Of a stretch of DNA of 64,000 bases, positions 34,730-43,388 are shown in pieces. Position numbers and translations under genes: made by a program. How positions within the stretch are numbered: the first letter of the stretch is position 1; each line of letters starts with the position of its first letter. Source of the DNA: Bradyrhizobium sp. G127 (lineage in GTDB: Bacteria > Pseudomonadota > Alphaproteobacteria > Rhizobiales > Xanthobacteraceae); assembly GCF_021502575.1 (NCBI RefSeq), contig NZ_JAKFGN010000001.1, positions 1,240,001 through 1,304,000 on the forward strand. The letters run 5' to 3'. Under the pieces are notes generated by a model. That model saw only the letters and a program-made list of their open reading frames with translations. It made no database searches and was not told the DNA's origin.

Positions 34730-35089
34730 ATGCCGCTTGCGATATGGCCCATTGATGTACCGCTACGGACGCTCCAGAGCGGTTATTCCGAAGCGCCAGA
34801 AAAGAACACTGCCGACTTTCAGCCGGAGGTGGGTCCGCCAAAGACGCGGCGCCGGACATCGATCTCTTCCGACGTCATCACATGCTCCGGCAATTTCTCG
34901 TCAGAGGAGTGGGATGCTCTGGTCGCCTTCTACCGGACTACGCTGGCGGACGGATCGCTTCCGTTCACGCGCGCGCACCCACGCAGCGGCTTATCGATGA
35001 CGTTCAAGTTCACGGGGGACCCGCCCAAACTCTCGCAGGTACGCGGGGACGTTTACACTGGCTCGTTCGGCCTGCGGCGGATGCCCTGA
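34730..35089 (+). CDS. Minor tail protein, gpM position
   Basis: This 119-residue mostly beta protein comes directly after the tape measure, the place of lambda gpM, which starts the tail tip complex. It has the pattern of a small distal-tail domain (VITCSGNFSSEEWDALVAFYRTT...LSMTFKFTGDPP...GSFGLRRMP). The family is recognised by position more than by sequence. Confidence 0.65.
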   Translation: MPLAIWPIDVPLRTLQSGYSEAPEKNTADFQPEVGPPKTRRRTSISSDVITCSGNFSSEEWDALVAFYRTTLADGSLPFTRAHPRSGLSMTFKFTGDPPKLSQVRGDVYTGSFGLRRMP

Positions 35090-35090
35090 C

Positions 35091-35639
35091 ATGCTCGGCT
35101 TCGGAGCGATCGGCGAACTTGCGTTCTGCGAGGCGGATTCGGCGGCGAATACGCCGTTCAGGAATGCTGCCGAGGCATCCGCGACTGACGAGGTCTTTGT
35201 CATTTTTGCGACGATCACGCACCCGGATCTGTCCATGCCGGTGTGCGTGAACGACGATATCGTCGACTATGTCTACAATGGCCTTCTCTTCCGCGGCTCC
35301 GCCTTCAGTTGCTCGCTTGTGACCGACAACGACAGTCCGCCGCGCGCCCAGGCGTCGATCCAGAATGTCGATCAGGAGATCGGCGAGACGATTCAGGCGC
35401 TGTCATCGCCGCCGCTGGTAAAGATCGAACTTTTGCTGAAATCGGATTTTACGAACGACATTCCTCGCCTTCCGATCGGCAGGCCGCGTCCCGAGTACGT
35501 CGCGGACATGCTCCGGCTTCGCAACGTGAAGGGCGATGTGATGACGGTGACGTCTGACTTGACCGGCTTCGATCTGACGACCGAGCCATATCCCGCGATC
35601 AGGTCGACGCAGGATCGCCTGCCGGGGCTGTACCGTTGA
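35091..35639 (+). CDS. Minor tail protein of the DUF1833 family (gpL position)
   Basis: This 182-residue protein has the DUF1833 pattern: VFVIFATITHPDLSMPVCVNDD at the start, FRGSAFSCSLVTDNDSPPRAQ in the middle and a closing LTGFDLTTEPYP. DUF1833 proteins occur in tail-tip modules of lambda-like phages and rhizobial prophages where lambda has gpL. It is 1 base after the previous gene and overlaps the next by 4 bases. Confidence 0.8.
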   Translation: MLGFGAIGELAFCEADSAANTPFRNAAEASATDEVFVIFATITHPDLSMPVCVNDDIVDYVYNGLLFRGSAFSCSLVTDNDSPPRAQASIQNVDQEIGETIQALSSPPLVKIELLLKSDFTNDIPRLPIGRPRPEYVADMLRLRNVKGDVMTVTSDLTGFDLTTEPYPAIRSTQDRLPGLYR

Positions 35640-36061
35640 TCGAAGCGCCGCGCTGGGCCAGCCGTTTTGTCGGCATTCCGTTCAAGGTGGATGGCCTCGA
35701 CCGGCGCGGTTGTCATTGCTGGGGGCTTGTCCGGCTGGTGCTGAAGGAGCGCGCAGGGTTCGATCTGCCGGCCTATGCCGAGTATAACGCCAGCGACCTG
35801 CTACGCGCCGCGAAATTGTTCGCCGCCTCCGCGAAGAGCGATGAATGGCGCGAGGTGGCCGCGCCATATCGCGCGCTCGATTGCGTTCTGATGACCGCCA
35901 TGAGCGGCAGGGTGCGGATTGAGGGGCATGTCGGCGTTCTCGTGACGCCTTTCTTGCTGCTCCATGTGTGGGAGGCGACGGCCGCCGTGTTGATGCCGCT
36001 CGATCATCCGCTGATCAAAACCAAGATACTGGGCGTTTATCGCTATAGGAATCTCGCTTGA
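35636..36061 (+). CDS. NlpC/P60-type tail-tip peptidase (gpK-like)
   Basis: This 141-residue cysteine peptidase probably cuts peptidoglycan at the tail tip. The motif CHCWGLVRLV carries the catalytic Cys28; His98 (IEGHVGVLV) and His110 (LLLHVWE) complete the triad region. The reading frame has no ATG near the start; the TTG at 35636 overlaps the previous stop and follows GGGGCT, so TTG initiation by coupling is likely. Place and domain match the C-terminal part of lambda gpK without its Mov34 domain. Confidence 0.85.
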   Translation: MIEAPRWASRFVGIPFKVDGLDRRGCHCWGLVRLVLKERAGFDLPAYAEYNASDLLRAAKLFAASAKSDEWREVAAPYRALDCVLMTAMSGRVRIEGHVGVLVTPFLLLHVWEATAAVLMPLDHPLIKTKILGVYRYRNLA

Positions 36062-38823
36062 TGGCAACCCCGCAAAAGCATGACCGTCTGCCCGTGGTCT
36101 GGCGGGGCCGGGCCTTCGATGGCGCGTTTCAGACGCGCTATTTCGATCCGCGGCGGCCGGTGCCGACCATTGCCGAGATTGTCGCGTCGATCGGCGACCT
36201 GCCGCGGGGCTTTGTGGCGTGCGGAGAAGTCCGCATCAACGGCGAGATCGTGCCGCGCGCATTCTGGCATCTGGCGCGCCCGCGCTATCGTCCCGGTTTC
36301 GAGACGGTCGTCTGGCTTGGCATTCCGCTGCGAGGCGGATCAAGCTCAGGTCCGGGCGGGCAAACCAAGAATCCACTCGCGACCATCGCCAGCATTGCGG
36401 TCCTGCTCGTGGCCGCCGCGGTGACGGGCGGCGCCGCGGCCGGGCTTGGCGGCATCTTCGGCGGATTGACCGCCGGCAGCATCGGCGCCAGCGTGGCCGG
36501 CGCGGCGATCGGGATTGGCGGCGCGCTTGCCATTGCCGCGCTGATCCCGCCGCCGACATTGTCCGGGAATACCGGCGCTGGCGCGGCGTCAGCCGTGTCA
36601 TCATCCAGCACCAACCCGGGCGCGGCGGCGCTGTCGGGCAACCTATTATCGCCAGGCGCTTCAATGCCGCGCGTCGTGGGAACGATGCGGGTATTCCCGC
36701 CGTTTCTGTGCAACCCGCTGATCGAGGTCGTCGGCGATACCGAGATCGGCGAGGCGGTCTACGGTCTTTGCGGTCCGCATGCTTTGGCCGACATCCGCGT
36801 CGGCGACACCTCGATCGACACCATTGCAGAAGTTCAGTCCCAGACCATTGAGGGCAAGACCGGCGATTATATCCAGTCCATGGTAACGCGGCAGAGTTTC
36901 ACGCTCAGCCCGAACGCCGAACTGTCTGGCCATACGCTCGATGAGACTGCGCAGAACAAGCTGGCCGATCAGGCGAATCCGTCCGCCGATATTCCGCAGC
37001 CGCAAGCCGTGGTGTCGCGGAAGGCTCCGGATGAACTCTGGATCAACCTGCAATGGCCGGAAGGACTGTTCAAGGCGGATGCCACGACGGCCAAGATCAA
37101 CCAGGCGGTGCGCGTCCGCATCCGGCTGCGAGGGGCAACCGACTTCATCAATCTGCCGGAGGTTCACTTTTCGCAGAACCAGCCCGGCACCTTTCAGAAG
37201 GTGATCCGGCTGAAGTGGGGGGCATATCCGGCGTTTCCGAATCCCGCGCCGGCCGATCAGGGACCTGTCTATGTGTTCAAGGCGGTGCCGGGACAGGACG
37301 GGGTGAGCGTTTCGCCGGCGACGGCGGGGTGGACAGCGCATGGCTGGTTTTCAAACGGCATCGGCAACGATGTGCTGTCGGCGGCGACAATCCGGACGTC
37401 GAATGTCGCCAATACCGAACTGCATTCCGACAAGGCGATCTTCTATCTCGACCCCGAAGTCTTTCCGAAAGGCTATTACGAGTGCGACATCGTCCGCTCG
37501 ACCGGCTACGATTCATCCTCATTCGTGCCCGCGACCTATCGATATTCGGGTCAGGTCTATGATTTCTTCGGCTACTCCATCAGCGGCGGCGCGGCCGTTC
37601 TGCCGATGGATCACGCACAGTATCATGATCGCGTGCTGATCACGCGGGTGTCGTCGATCTGGAATCAGAACCCGGTGCAGACCGCCGACTTCGCCACCAT
37701 CTCGGTGAAGGTGCACAGCCGTTCCCTCGATCAGCTCTCGGTGCTTGCGAGCGGCCTTGTGCCGGACTGGAACGGTTCTGAGTGGAGCGGCCTCGCCGCG
37801 ACGTCAAATCCCGCGCCGCATTTTCGCGACGTCATGGCAGGATCACTCGGCAATGCTCCGGTGCCGGTTTCGATGATCAACAACGACGAGATCGTCCGCT
37901 GGCGCGCATCCTGCGACGCCAACGGCTACACCTGTAACGCCGTGATTCAGGGCAAGAACTATATCGATGTCCTGAACATGATCGCAGGCACCGGCTACGC
38001 CACGTTGCGCACGAATGAGCGCTGGGGCGTGTTCGAGGACATGGACACGAGCGCCTTTGCGCCGCGGCAGATCTTCACGCCCCGCAACATGGCAAATTTC
38101 AACTGGACCCGCGCTTTCGCGAACCGGCCGACGGGCATCCGCGCGGGATACGTCGATGCCGGGGACAACTACAACACCGATGCCTCGATCATCGTTTATG
38201 ACGATCTGAGCCGGCAGGATGCGGACGACCTCGATCAGGTATCCTATGACGGGCTGGTGCTGACCGATGACGTGGTGAAGCGCGCCAGATACGATCTGGC
38301 GCAGTCGCGGCTGCGGATGACCTTCTATCAGGGCGATGCCGATCTGGAAGCGATCGCCTGTCAGCGCGGCGATCTGATCGGCGTGCAGCACGATATCCTG
38401 ATGAGGAACGCGGGTTTCTCCCGCATCAAGTCCATCATGCGGACGGGCGGCGAGGTCAGAGGTCTGGTGCTGGACGGCTCGATCCCGGTCAACGCGACGC
38501 CCGGCATTTTCACCATCGCGCATCTGTTTGCGGAGGATCACATCTTTCTGCTCGGACAGCGCACCGGGATTGCGATCAGGCTGCCTGACGGCGCCGGCGT
38601 GCTGGTCAAGGAAGTGACCGGCGCCAGCAACGGGGACCTGACCGAGATCGAGTTCGTCGCGCCGGTCGGAGAGACCGGCGACATCCTCGCGCCGGACTGC
38701 CTCGTGACCGCCGGGCCTCTCGGCTTTGCGTACAAGCGCCTGAAGGTTTTCGGCATCGAGCCGAAGAACGCCCTGCAAGCGACCGTCACGATGGTCGATG
38801 AAGCCCCCGCACTCTGGAAGTGA
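36061..38823 (+). CDS. Tail tip host-specificity protein (gpJ-like)
   Basis: This 920-residue central tail-tip protein includes near the N-terminus a long Gly/Ala-rich hydrophobic stretch (about 105-175) similar to the lambda gpI/TipJ membrane-like segment, so it appears to combine gpI and gpJ roles. The middle has the TipJ beta-domain pattern (SMPRVVGTMRVFPPFLCNPLIEVVG), and later parts carry fibronectin-like segments. It forms the trimeric hub from which fibres extend. The ATG at 36061 overlaps the stop of the peptidase gene (TGATG). Confidence 0.85.
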   Translation: MATPQKHDRLPVVWRGRAFDGAFQTRYFDPRRPVPTIAEIVASIGDLPRGFVACGEVRINGEIVPRAFWHLARPRYRPGFETVVWLGIPLRGGSSSGPGGQTKNPLATIASIAVLLVAAAVTGGAAAGLGGIFGGLTAGSIGASVAGAAIGIGGALAIAALIPPPTLSGNTGAGAASAVSSSSTNPGAAALSGNLLSPGASMPRVVGTMRVFPPFLCNPLIEVVGDTEIGEAVYGLCGPHALADIRVGDTSIDTIAEVQSQTIEGKTGDYIQSMVTRQSFTLSPNAELSGHTLDETAQNKLADQANPSADIPQPQAVVSRKAPDELWINLQWPEGLFKADATTAKINQAVRVRIRLRGATDFINLPEVHFSQNQPGTFQKVIRLKWGAYPAFPNPAPADQGPVYVFKAVPGQDGVSVSPATAGWTAHGWFSNGIGNDVLSAATIRTSNVANTELHSDKAIFYLDPEVFPKGYYECDIVRSTGYDSSSFVPATYRYSGQVYDFFGYSISGGAAVLPMDHAQYHDRVLITRVSSIWNQNPVQTADFATISVKVHSRSLDQLSVLASGLVPDWNGSEWSGLAATSNPAPHFRDVMAGSLGNAPVPVSMINNDEIVRWRASCDANGYTCNAVIQGKNYIDVLNMIAGTGYATLRTNERWGVFEDMDTSAFAPRQIFTPRNMANFNWTRAFANRPTGIRAGYVDAGDNYNTDASIIVYDDLSRQDADDLDQVSYDGLVLTDDVVKRARYDLAQSRLRMTFYQGDADLEAIACQRGDLIGVQHDILMRNAGFSRIKSIMRTGGEVRGLVLDGSIPVNATPGIFTIAHLFAEDHIFLLGQRTGIAIRLPDGAGVLVKEVTGASNGDLTEIEFVAPVGETGDILAPDCLVTAGPLGFAYKRLKVFGIEPKNALQATVTMVDEAPALWK

Positions 38824-38826
38824 CAC

Positions 38827-40224
38827 ATGGTAGCCACGCGAAGCACGCCGACCTCTACAAACGGAGGCTCGGACAACGGCATATCATACACGAACGCGGT
38901 CAACGCCGCGGTCAGCGCGTTGTTTCAGTGTTCCTATAACTGGCTGACCGATGTCGGCGGGTCCGCAAATGCCATCACGGCCGCAAGCGATGCGGCGCTG
39001 GTCGAACCGATCGCGGCCTATGCGCGGCCGATGGCCTTCTGGCTGGTGCCGGCCGTAACCAACGGCCCCGGCGGCGTCAACATCAACATCGACGCCGCCG
39101 GCGTTGTCGATCTGACCGACAAGGACGGCAACCCGCTTGCGGAAGGCGCGCTGGTCGCAGGCCGCGTGCTTCCGATCGTTTATGATGGCGCGCGGTTCCG
39201 CCTGAACGCCGAGGCCGGATCGGGTCTCAGCCCAGTGCTGAATATCAATGGCGGGCGGCTTTGCCTGCAGGCCGGCAAGCCGGTCCTTGGCGTCGCCGTG
39301 ACCGGCGCGACGGCGGTGCGCTGGGAGCCTGACAGCAGCGCGGAAATCAGCCTTTTCAGCGCCGGCGAATGGCAACTGGTCAGCGCGTCGGCGGCCACGC
39401 TGAACTTCACCGACGTGCAGACCGGCACCACCCACAACGGCACCAAGATCATCGACGGCATGGCCGATACGTCGCGCCTCATGATCGGAATGAAGCTGAG
39501 CGGGACGGGCGTCGGCTCCGGCGCCGTGATCCAGTCGATCGACAGCCCGACCCAGATCACGTCTTCGGTCAACAGCACGGCGGGCGCGGCCGTCACCATC
39601 ACGTCGAAGGTCCCCGCCGATACCGCCGTCGATATTTTCGGAACGATCTCGGCGGGCACGCTGGCGCTGCGCGGAATTTTCCGGGCGACATTCAATGTCC
39701 CGAACGTCCTGGGGCGGCAGGACGGCGTCGAGGTGCTGGATGCGGATCACACGCTGCGCTGGCTCGGCGCTGTTGCCTCGAGCGCGACGGACGGCCAGAT
39801 CGACTGGGCCTTGAATGGCCGCAGGCGGTACCGGGTCTGGAACCGCAGCAACGTCCGCTTCTATCGGAACACCGAAGGCTTTTCCGCGAGCGGCACCTGG
39901 TACAAGCCGCTCGGTCTCGTTGAGGCAACCATCGACGTTGCAGCCGCCGGCGCGACGTCTACCGTGAGCGGAGGAGCAAGCTCCTTCGGTTCTCACGCGT
40001 CGGCGACAGGCGGTAACTTCGGCGGCACCAACGGCACCGGAAGCGGTGGTGATGTGAACATCGGCGGCGGCGGCGGGGGCGACGTCGCCGCCGGCAAGGG
40101 CGGCCGGGCGATCAGGACCCGCAGTGCTGCGGACCTGAATGCGACGGAAACAGTCACGATCGGGTCCGCGTCCGGTTCTGCTGTGTGGGGCTGGGTCCTC
40201 GTCAACGAACTGTTGGAGGGCTGA
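38827..40224 (+). CDS. Tail fibre with glycine-rich C-terminal region
   Basis: This 465-residue protein follows the J-like gene, so it is a likely fibre or hub extension. It is rich in Asn, Gly, Thr and Ala, with a beta-structured N-terminal two thirds and a C-terminal region (about 395-435) with runs of glycine (GSGGDVNIGGGGGGDV). Gly-rich tips are known in some phage adhesins (polyglycine-type folds), which suggests this end contacts the receptor; that is inference. No enzymatic motif is seen. Confidence 0.7.
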   Translation: MVATRSTPTSTNGGSDNGISYTNAVNAAVSALFQCSYNWLTDVGGSANAITAASDAALVEPIAAYARPMAFWLVPAVTNGPGGVNINIDAAGVVDLTDKDGNPLAEGALVAGRVLPIVYDGARFRLNAEAGSGLSPVLNINGGRLCLQAGKPVLGVAVTGATAVRWEPDSSAEISLFSAGEWQLVSASAATLNFTDVQTGTTHNGTKIIDGMADTSRLMIGMKLSGTGVGSGAVIQSIDSPTQITSSVNSTAGAAVTITSKVPADTAVDIFGTISAGTLALRGIFRATFNVPNVLGRQDGVEVLDADHTLRWLGAVASSATDGQIDWALNGRRRYRVWNRSNVRFYRNTEGFSASGTWYKPLGLVEATIDVAAAGATSTVSGGASSFGSHASATGGNFGGTNGTGSGGDVNIGGGGGGDVAAGKGGRAIRTRSAADLNATETVTIGSASGSAVWGWVLVNELLEG

Positions 40225-40227
40225 CGT

Positions 40228-40638
40228 ATGGATAGCATCCTCGTTCAAAACGGGCGCGCGCACCAGATCTGGCGCGGTGTGGCCAAGGACTCAATCCCGC
40301 CGATGACGCCGGAATTGATGGATTGCGTCGTGGAAGCCGAGGCCGGACTGGTCGATGACGGTGACATCTGGAGCGGATCGGCTTTCAGCAAGCCGTCACC
40401 GGTTCTCGGGCCGCATGTCGATGGTGAAACCTTTCTCGCCCGTGTGACCGATGACGAGTACGCCTCGGTGATCGCCGCGGCCCAGAGCAACATGCAACTC
40501 GCCCGCTGGCTCGATCAGCTTCGCATCCTTGGTTATGTCAACGTCACGAGTGACGCGGCAATGGCCGCGAAAGCGGCGCTCGTCGCCGCCGGACTGCTCA
40601 CAAGCGGCCGCGCCGATATGATCTTCGCGCAAGCATAA
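40228..40638 (+). CDS. Hypothetical fibre-associated protein
   Basis: This 136-residue protein lies between two fibre genes. It begins MDSILVQNGRAHQIWRGV, a style found in short tail-fibre accessory proteins of rhizobial prophages, and has a C-terminal helical part (SNMQLARWLDQLRILGYVNV, then helical AMAAKAALVAAGLL). It could be a fibre assembly chaperone. A GGAG ribosome site precedes the ATG. No firm family. Confidence 0.6.
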   Translation: MDSILVQNGRAHQIWRGVAKDSIPPMTPELMDCVVEAEAGLVDDGDIWSGSAFSKPSPVLGPHVDGETFLARVTDDEYASVIAAAQSNMQLARWLDQLRILGYVNVTSDAAMAAKAALVAAGLLTSGRADMIFAQA

Positions 40639-40659
40639 TTTCAAAGCAGGACTCAGCCC

Positions 40660-42501
40660 GTGAAATACTTTGACCGCGTGAAAACTTTCGTCGGTACCGC
40701 TGGAACTGGCGACATCGAGTTCGGTACGCCATGGGCGGCATTTCTCGGACCCGCAGATGCCGGAGCCGCCGACGGGGACACGACGCCTTACATTCTGACC
40801 GATGGCCTCGATTTCGAGGAAGGCATTCTCACGATCGGCGACGGCGTTACGACCGGATCGCGAAATGTCACACGTTCGAAAATCGGCGGTGTGGTCGGGA
40901 CTGACCCGCTTGACCTCAGCGGAAATGCGACGCTGTTCTTCACGATACGCGGGGTGGATGTCGGGCGGGACGGTATCGACGGCGCATCCGACCTCACCAC
41001 AGTGAGGATTGTCGATCTGACGGGAGCCGATCCCGCGACGGCCTATGAGAATGGGGATGCGCTGGACGGCAAGGTGCTGGTCACGAACGATCTCGTTCTG
41101 CGCGCGAAGCCGGTCGCAGACGCGGACAATGGCGTCTATGTTGTGCCGGCAAGCGGTGCAGCGTCACGCACCACAGCCTTTGCTGCCTATGACGATCATT
41201 GTGGCCGCTTCTTCGGCGTGAAGGACGGAACATCAAAAGGGAAACTGTTCGGCTGTACGTCAGCGCCAGGTGGCACGCTCGGGACAACCGCGATTGCTAT
41301 CTCGGAGTTTGCAGCAGGCGGAGAGCGTGAGAAGCTCACCGCGAACCGAGACTACTACGTTCGCGGCGACGGCGACGACAGCCATAATGGACTTAGCAAC
41401 ACGTCGGGAGGGGCATTCCTTACAAAGCAGAAGGCCGTCAATGTTGTCGTAAACACGCTAGACCTAAACGGCTACGCCGTGGTGGTGCACGTCGGGTCCG
41501 GGACCGCTACGGATGCTGTGTTGATGGATAAGCCTGTGGTTGGTGGCACCCTGACATTGCAGGGAGACACTTCCACGCCATCTAATGTCGTGGTTGCGGT
41601 CGCTAACGACTACGCAATCAACGTACTCGGAAACGCCGAGCTATACGTTAAAGGGTTCAAGTTTGCCGACGCAAACTCGTTCGGTGCCTTGCGCGCTCTA
41701 TACGGCGGCAAGATTTATTTTGATAGCTGCGACTTCGGCGCTGTGAAGAGTGGCGTCGGCTCGCATGTGACTGCTGATTATGGCGGGCAGTGTCTCGCGA
41801 CCGGAAACTACGCGATATCCACTGGCGCGGTGTTCCACGTCCACTGCAATTACTTTGGCAGATATGCTGCGGTGGCAAACACCATCACCCTTACTGGCAC
41901 CCCGGCATTTTCTGCTGGCTTCGTTGGCAATCGCGAAGCGAGTGTCGTATTCCAGTCGGTCACTTTCTCCGGATTGGCAACAGGACCGCGCTATGTTATT
42001 CATCGCGGCGGTTTGATCGACACACTTAATGCGGGCGATACCTACCTGCCGGGGAATGCGGCAGGCTCCATCATTGCTGGTGGAATTTACGACACGAAAG
42101 TTGGCGGAGATTTCTTTCCGCAGGCCGGGTCGTTTGTTGCAAATACAGCCCACATCTACACGGATGCAAACTTGGGGTTGGTGATAACAGGCCAGCCTGG
42201 CGCATCAAAAGATTTTGGCTATTTCTCTGCGGCTGGCTTTGAACTGCTTGCCAATCCCACCGGAACCGCAAACCTCGAACTGTCTAGCGGCGGCGTCGGG
42301 AGTCTCGGTTTTTGCACCCCCGCAGTCTCAGGATCGTTTGCGAAATTTGCCGGAAGCACTACCGCTAAATCCCTAATGAGGCTCACCACAGGTAGCGCTC
42401 CTACAAGCCCCGCCGATGGTGATGTTTGGCTTGAAAGCAACACGAACACAGGCTTGAAGATCAGAATCAATGGCGTGACCAAGACCGTCACACTTTCCTA
42501 G
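40660..42501 (+). CDS. Tail fibre/spike with parallel beta-helix features
   Basis: This 613-residue protein has an N-terminal particle-binding part (about 1-105), a middle repeat-rich section (about 230-470) in the style of right-handed beta helices (short strands with N, G, V and D turns), and a C-terminal end block (PADGDVWLESNTNTGLKIRINGVTK) that recurs at the end of many tail fibres. The start is GTG at 40660 after GCAGGAC. The 3' half is visibly richer in A/T than the 5' half, suggesting receptor-binding domain exchange. It is the last gene of the tail module proper. Confidence 0.75.
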   Translation: MKYFDRVKTFVGTAGTGDIEFGTPWAAFLGPADAGAADGDTTPYILTDGLDFEEGILTIGDGVTTGSRNVTRSKIGGVVGTDPLDLSGNATLFFTIRGVDVGRDGIDGASDLTTVRIVDLTGADPATAYENGDALDGKVLVTNDLVLRAKPVADADNGVYVVPASGAASRTTAFAAYDDHCGRFFGVKDGTSKGKLFGCTSAPGGTLGTTAIAISEFAAGGEREKLTANRDYYVRGDGDDSHNGLSNTSGGAFLTKQKAVNVVVNTLDLNGYAVVVHVGSGTATDAVLMDKPVVGGTLTLQGDTSTPSNVVVAVANDYAINVLGNAELYVKGFKFADANSFGALRALYGGKIYFDSCDFGAVKSGVGSHVTADYGGQCLATGNYAISTGAVFHVHCNYFGRYAAVANTITLTGTPAFSAGFVGNREASVVFQSVTFSGLATGPRYVIHRGGLIDTLNAGDTYLPGNAAGSIIAGGIYDTKVGGDFFPQAGSFVANTAHIYTDANLGLVITGQPGASKDFGYFSAAGFELLANPTGTANLELSSGGVGSLGFCTPAVSGSFAKFAGSTTAKSLMRLTTGSAPTSPADGDVWLESNTNTGLKIRINGVTKTVTLS

Positions 42502-42701
42502 TGTCTGTAAGGCGAGCACATCCTTGAGATTGAGGATTCATCGGGTGCCCGTTCTCTGCAGAACTGCCTGAAATTCAGTTCCATATCCGAAACGTCTTTG
42601 GACGGGAGATCACCGATCAGGGATCGGAAGGCGAACACCAACAGCAAACTTCCAAAAATCGATACCCCTAATCGGACAAAAAAATTCGCGATCTTTGACA
42701 T
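42498..42701 (-). CDS. Small predicted membrane protein
   Basis: This 67-residue frame on the minus strand has one strong hydrophobic helix (FFVRLGVSIFGSLLLVFAF) and a polar tail with two cysteines. An AGGCGG ribosome site precedes the ATG. It is convergent with the tail spike gene, overlapping its stop by 4 bases. No family recognised; reality is uncertain. Confidence 0.4.
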   Translation of the reverse strand: MSKIANFFVRLGVSIFGSLLLVFAFRSLIGDLPSKDVSDMELNFRQFCRERAPDESSISRMCSPYRH

Positions 42702-42827
42702 CTATCCGCCTGGTCGGTTCAAGCGCCAGCGCGCATAACACCTGTCGAGATATCGACATCAAGATATAATGTGCTTCTGACTGCTCTAAAGGACTAACCT
42801 GAGCGCAACCAGTATCGAATTCGCAGG

Positions 42828-43157
42828 CTAGTTAGGCCAAGGCTTGTGCGGCGGTTTAACCTCATATGTCCGACCGTCAGCGCCGATCACGACATCCTTG
42901 ATGAATATCTTCGGCGTGTTGTTGAAGATCGGATCGACGTCACTCTGCTCGGTTGACAGAAACTTCTGAAGCTTGTGGATGAGCAGCGCAGCAATGTTCT
43001 GGTTTATGAATGTTGTGACCTGCCCCTGATCTGTTTGCATTTCTAGGAAACCGTGAACGGGATCTACAGAAACTGGGATTACTTCAACGTCAAGAAGCCG
43101 GTTCGGCTCATCGTTGTTGATCAGGGTGGTCCTTGGTGCGTCTTTGGTGTCGCTCAT
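42828..43157 (-). CDS. Hypothetical small protein
   Basis: This 109-residue soluble acidic protein has a well-placed GAGGA ribosome site before its ATG. It has a beta-rich N-terminal part (LLDVEVIPVSVDPVHGFLEMQTDQG) and ends KPPHKPWPN. It stands on the minus strand between the tail module and the low-GC cassette, oriented away from the glycosyltransferase. The layout is that of a lysogeny-expressed accessory gene (moron). Function unknown. Confidence 0.55.
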   Translation of the reverse strand: MSDTKDAPRTTLINNDEPNRLLDVEVIPVSVDPVHGFLEMQTDQGQVTTFINQNIAALLIHKLQKFLSTEQSDVDPIFNNTPKIFIKDVVIGADGRTYEVKPPHKPWPN

Positions 43158-43388
43158 CGATTATCCTCAGGTGATTTTAGCGCGTTCGATTTGAGCGAAT
43201 GGCGCGTCTATCCTCGCCGAAGGCCGCTCAGGGAAAACGTTGCGAAACTAAATGGATGTAGCCAATCGTCGTCTTTGTTGAGGAGAAAGTCTAGGAGCTA
43301 GACAATATGATGTGTAACAGCTAGGCAAAAGCTCATTATTTAACGCTTTCTCATAAAATCAGTGTCTAGTCGAGACTGGGGCAGCGTC

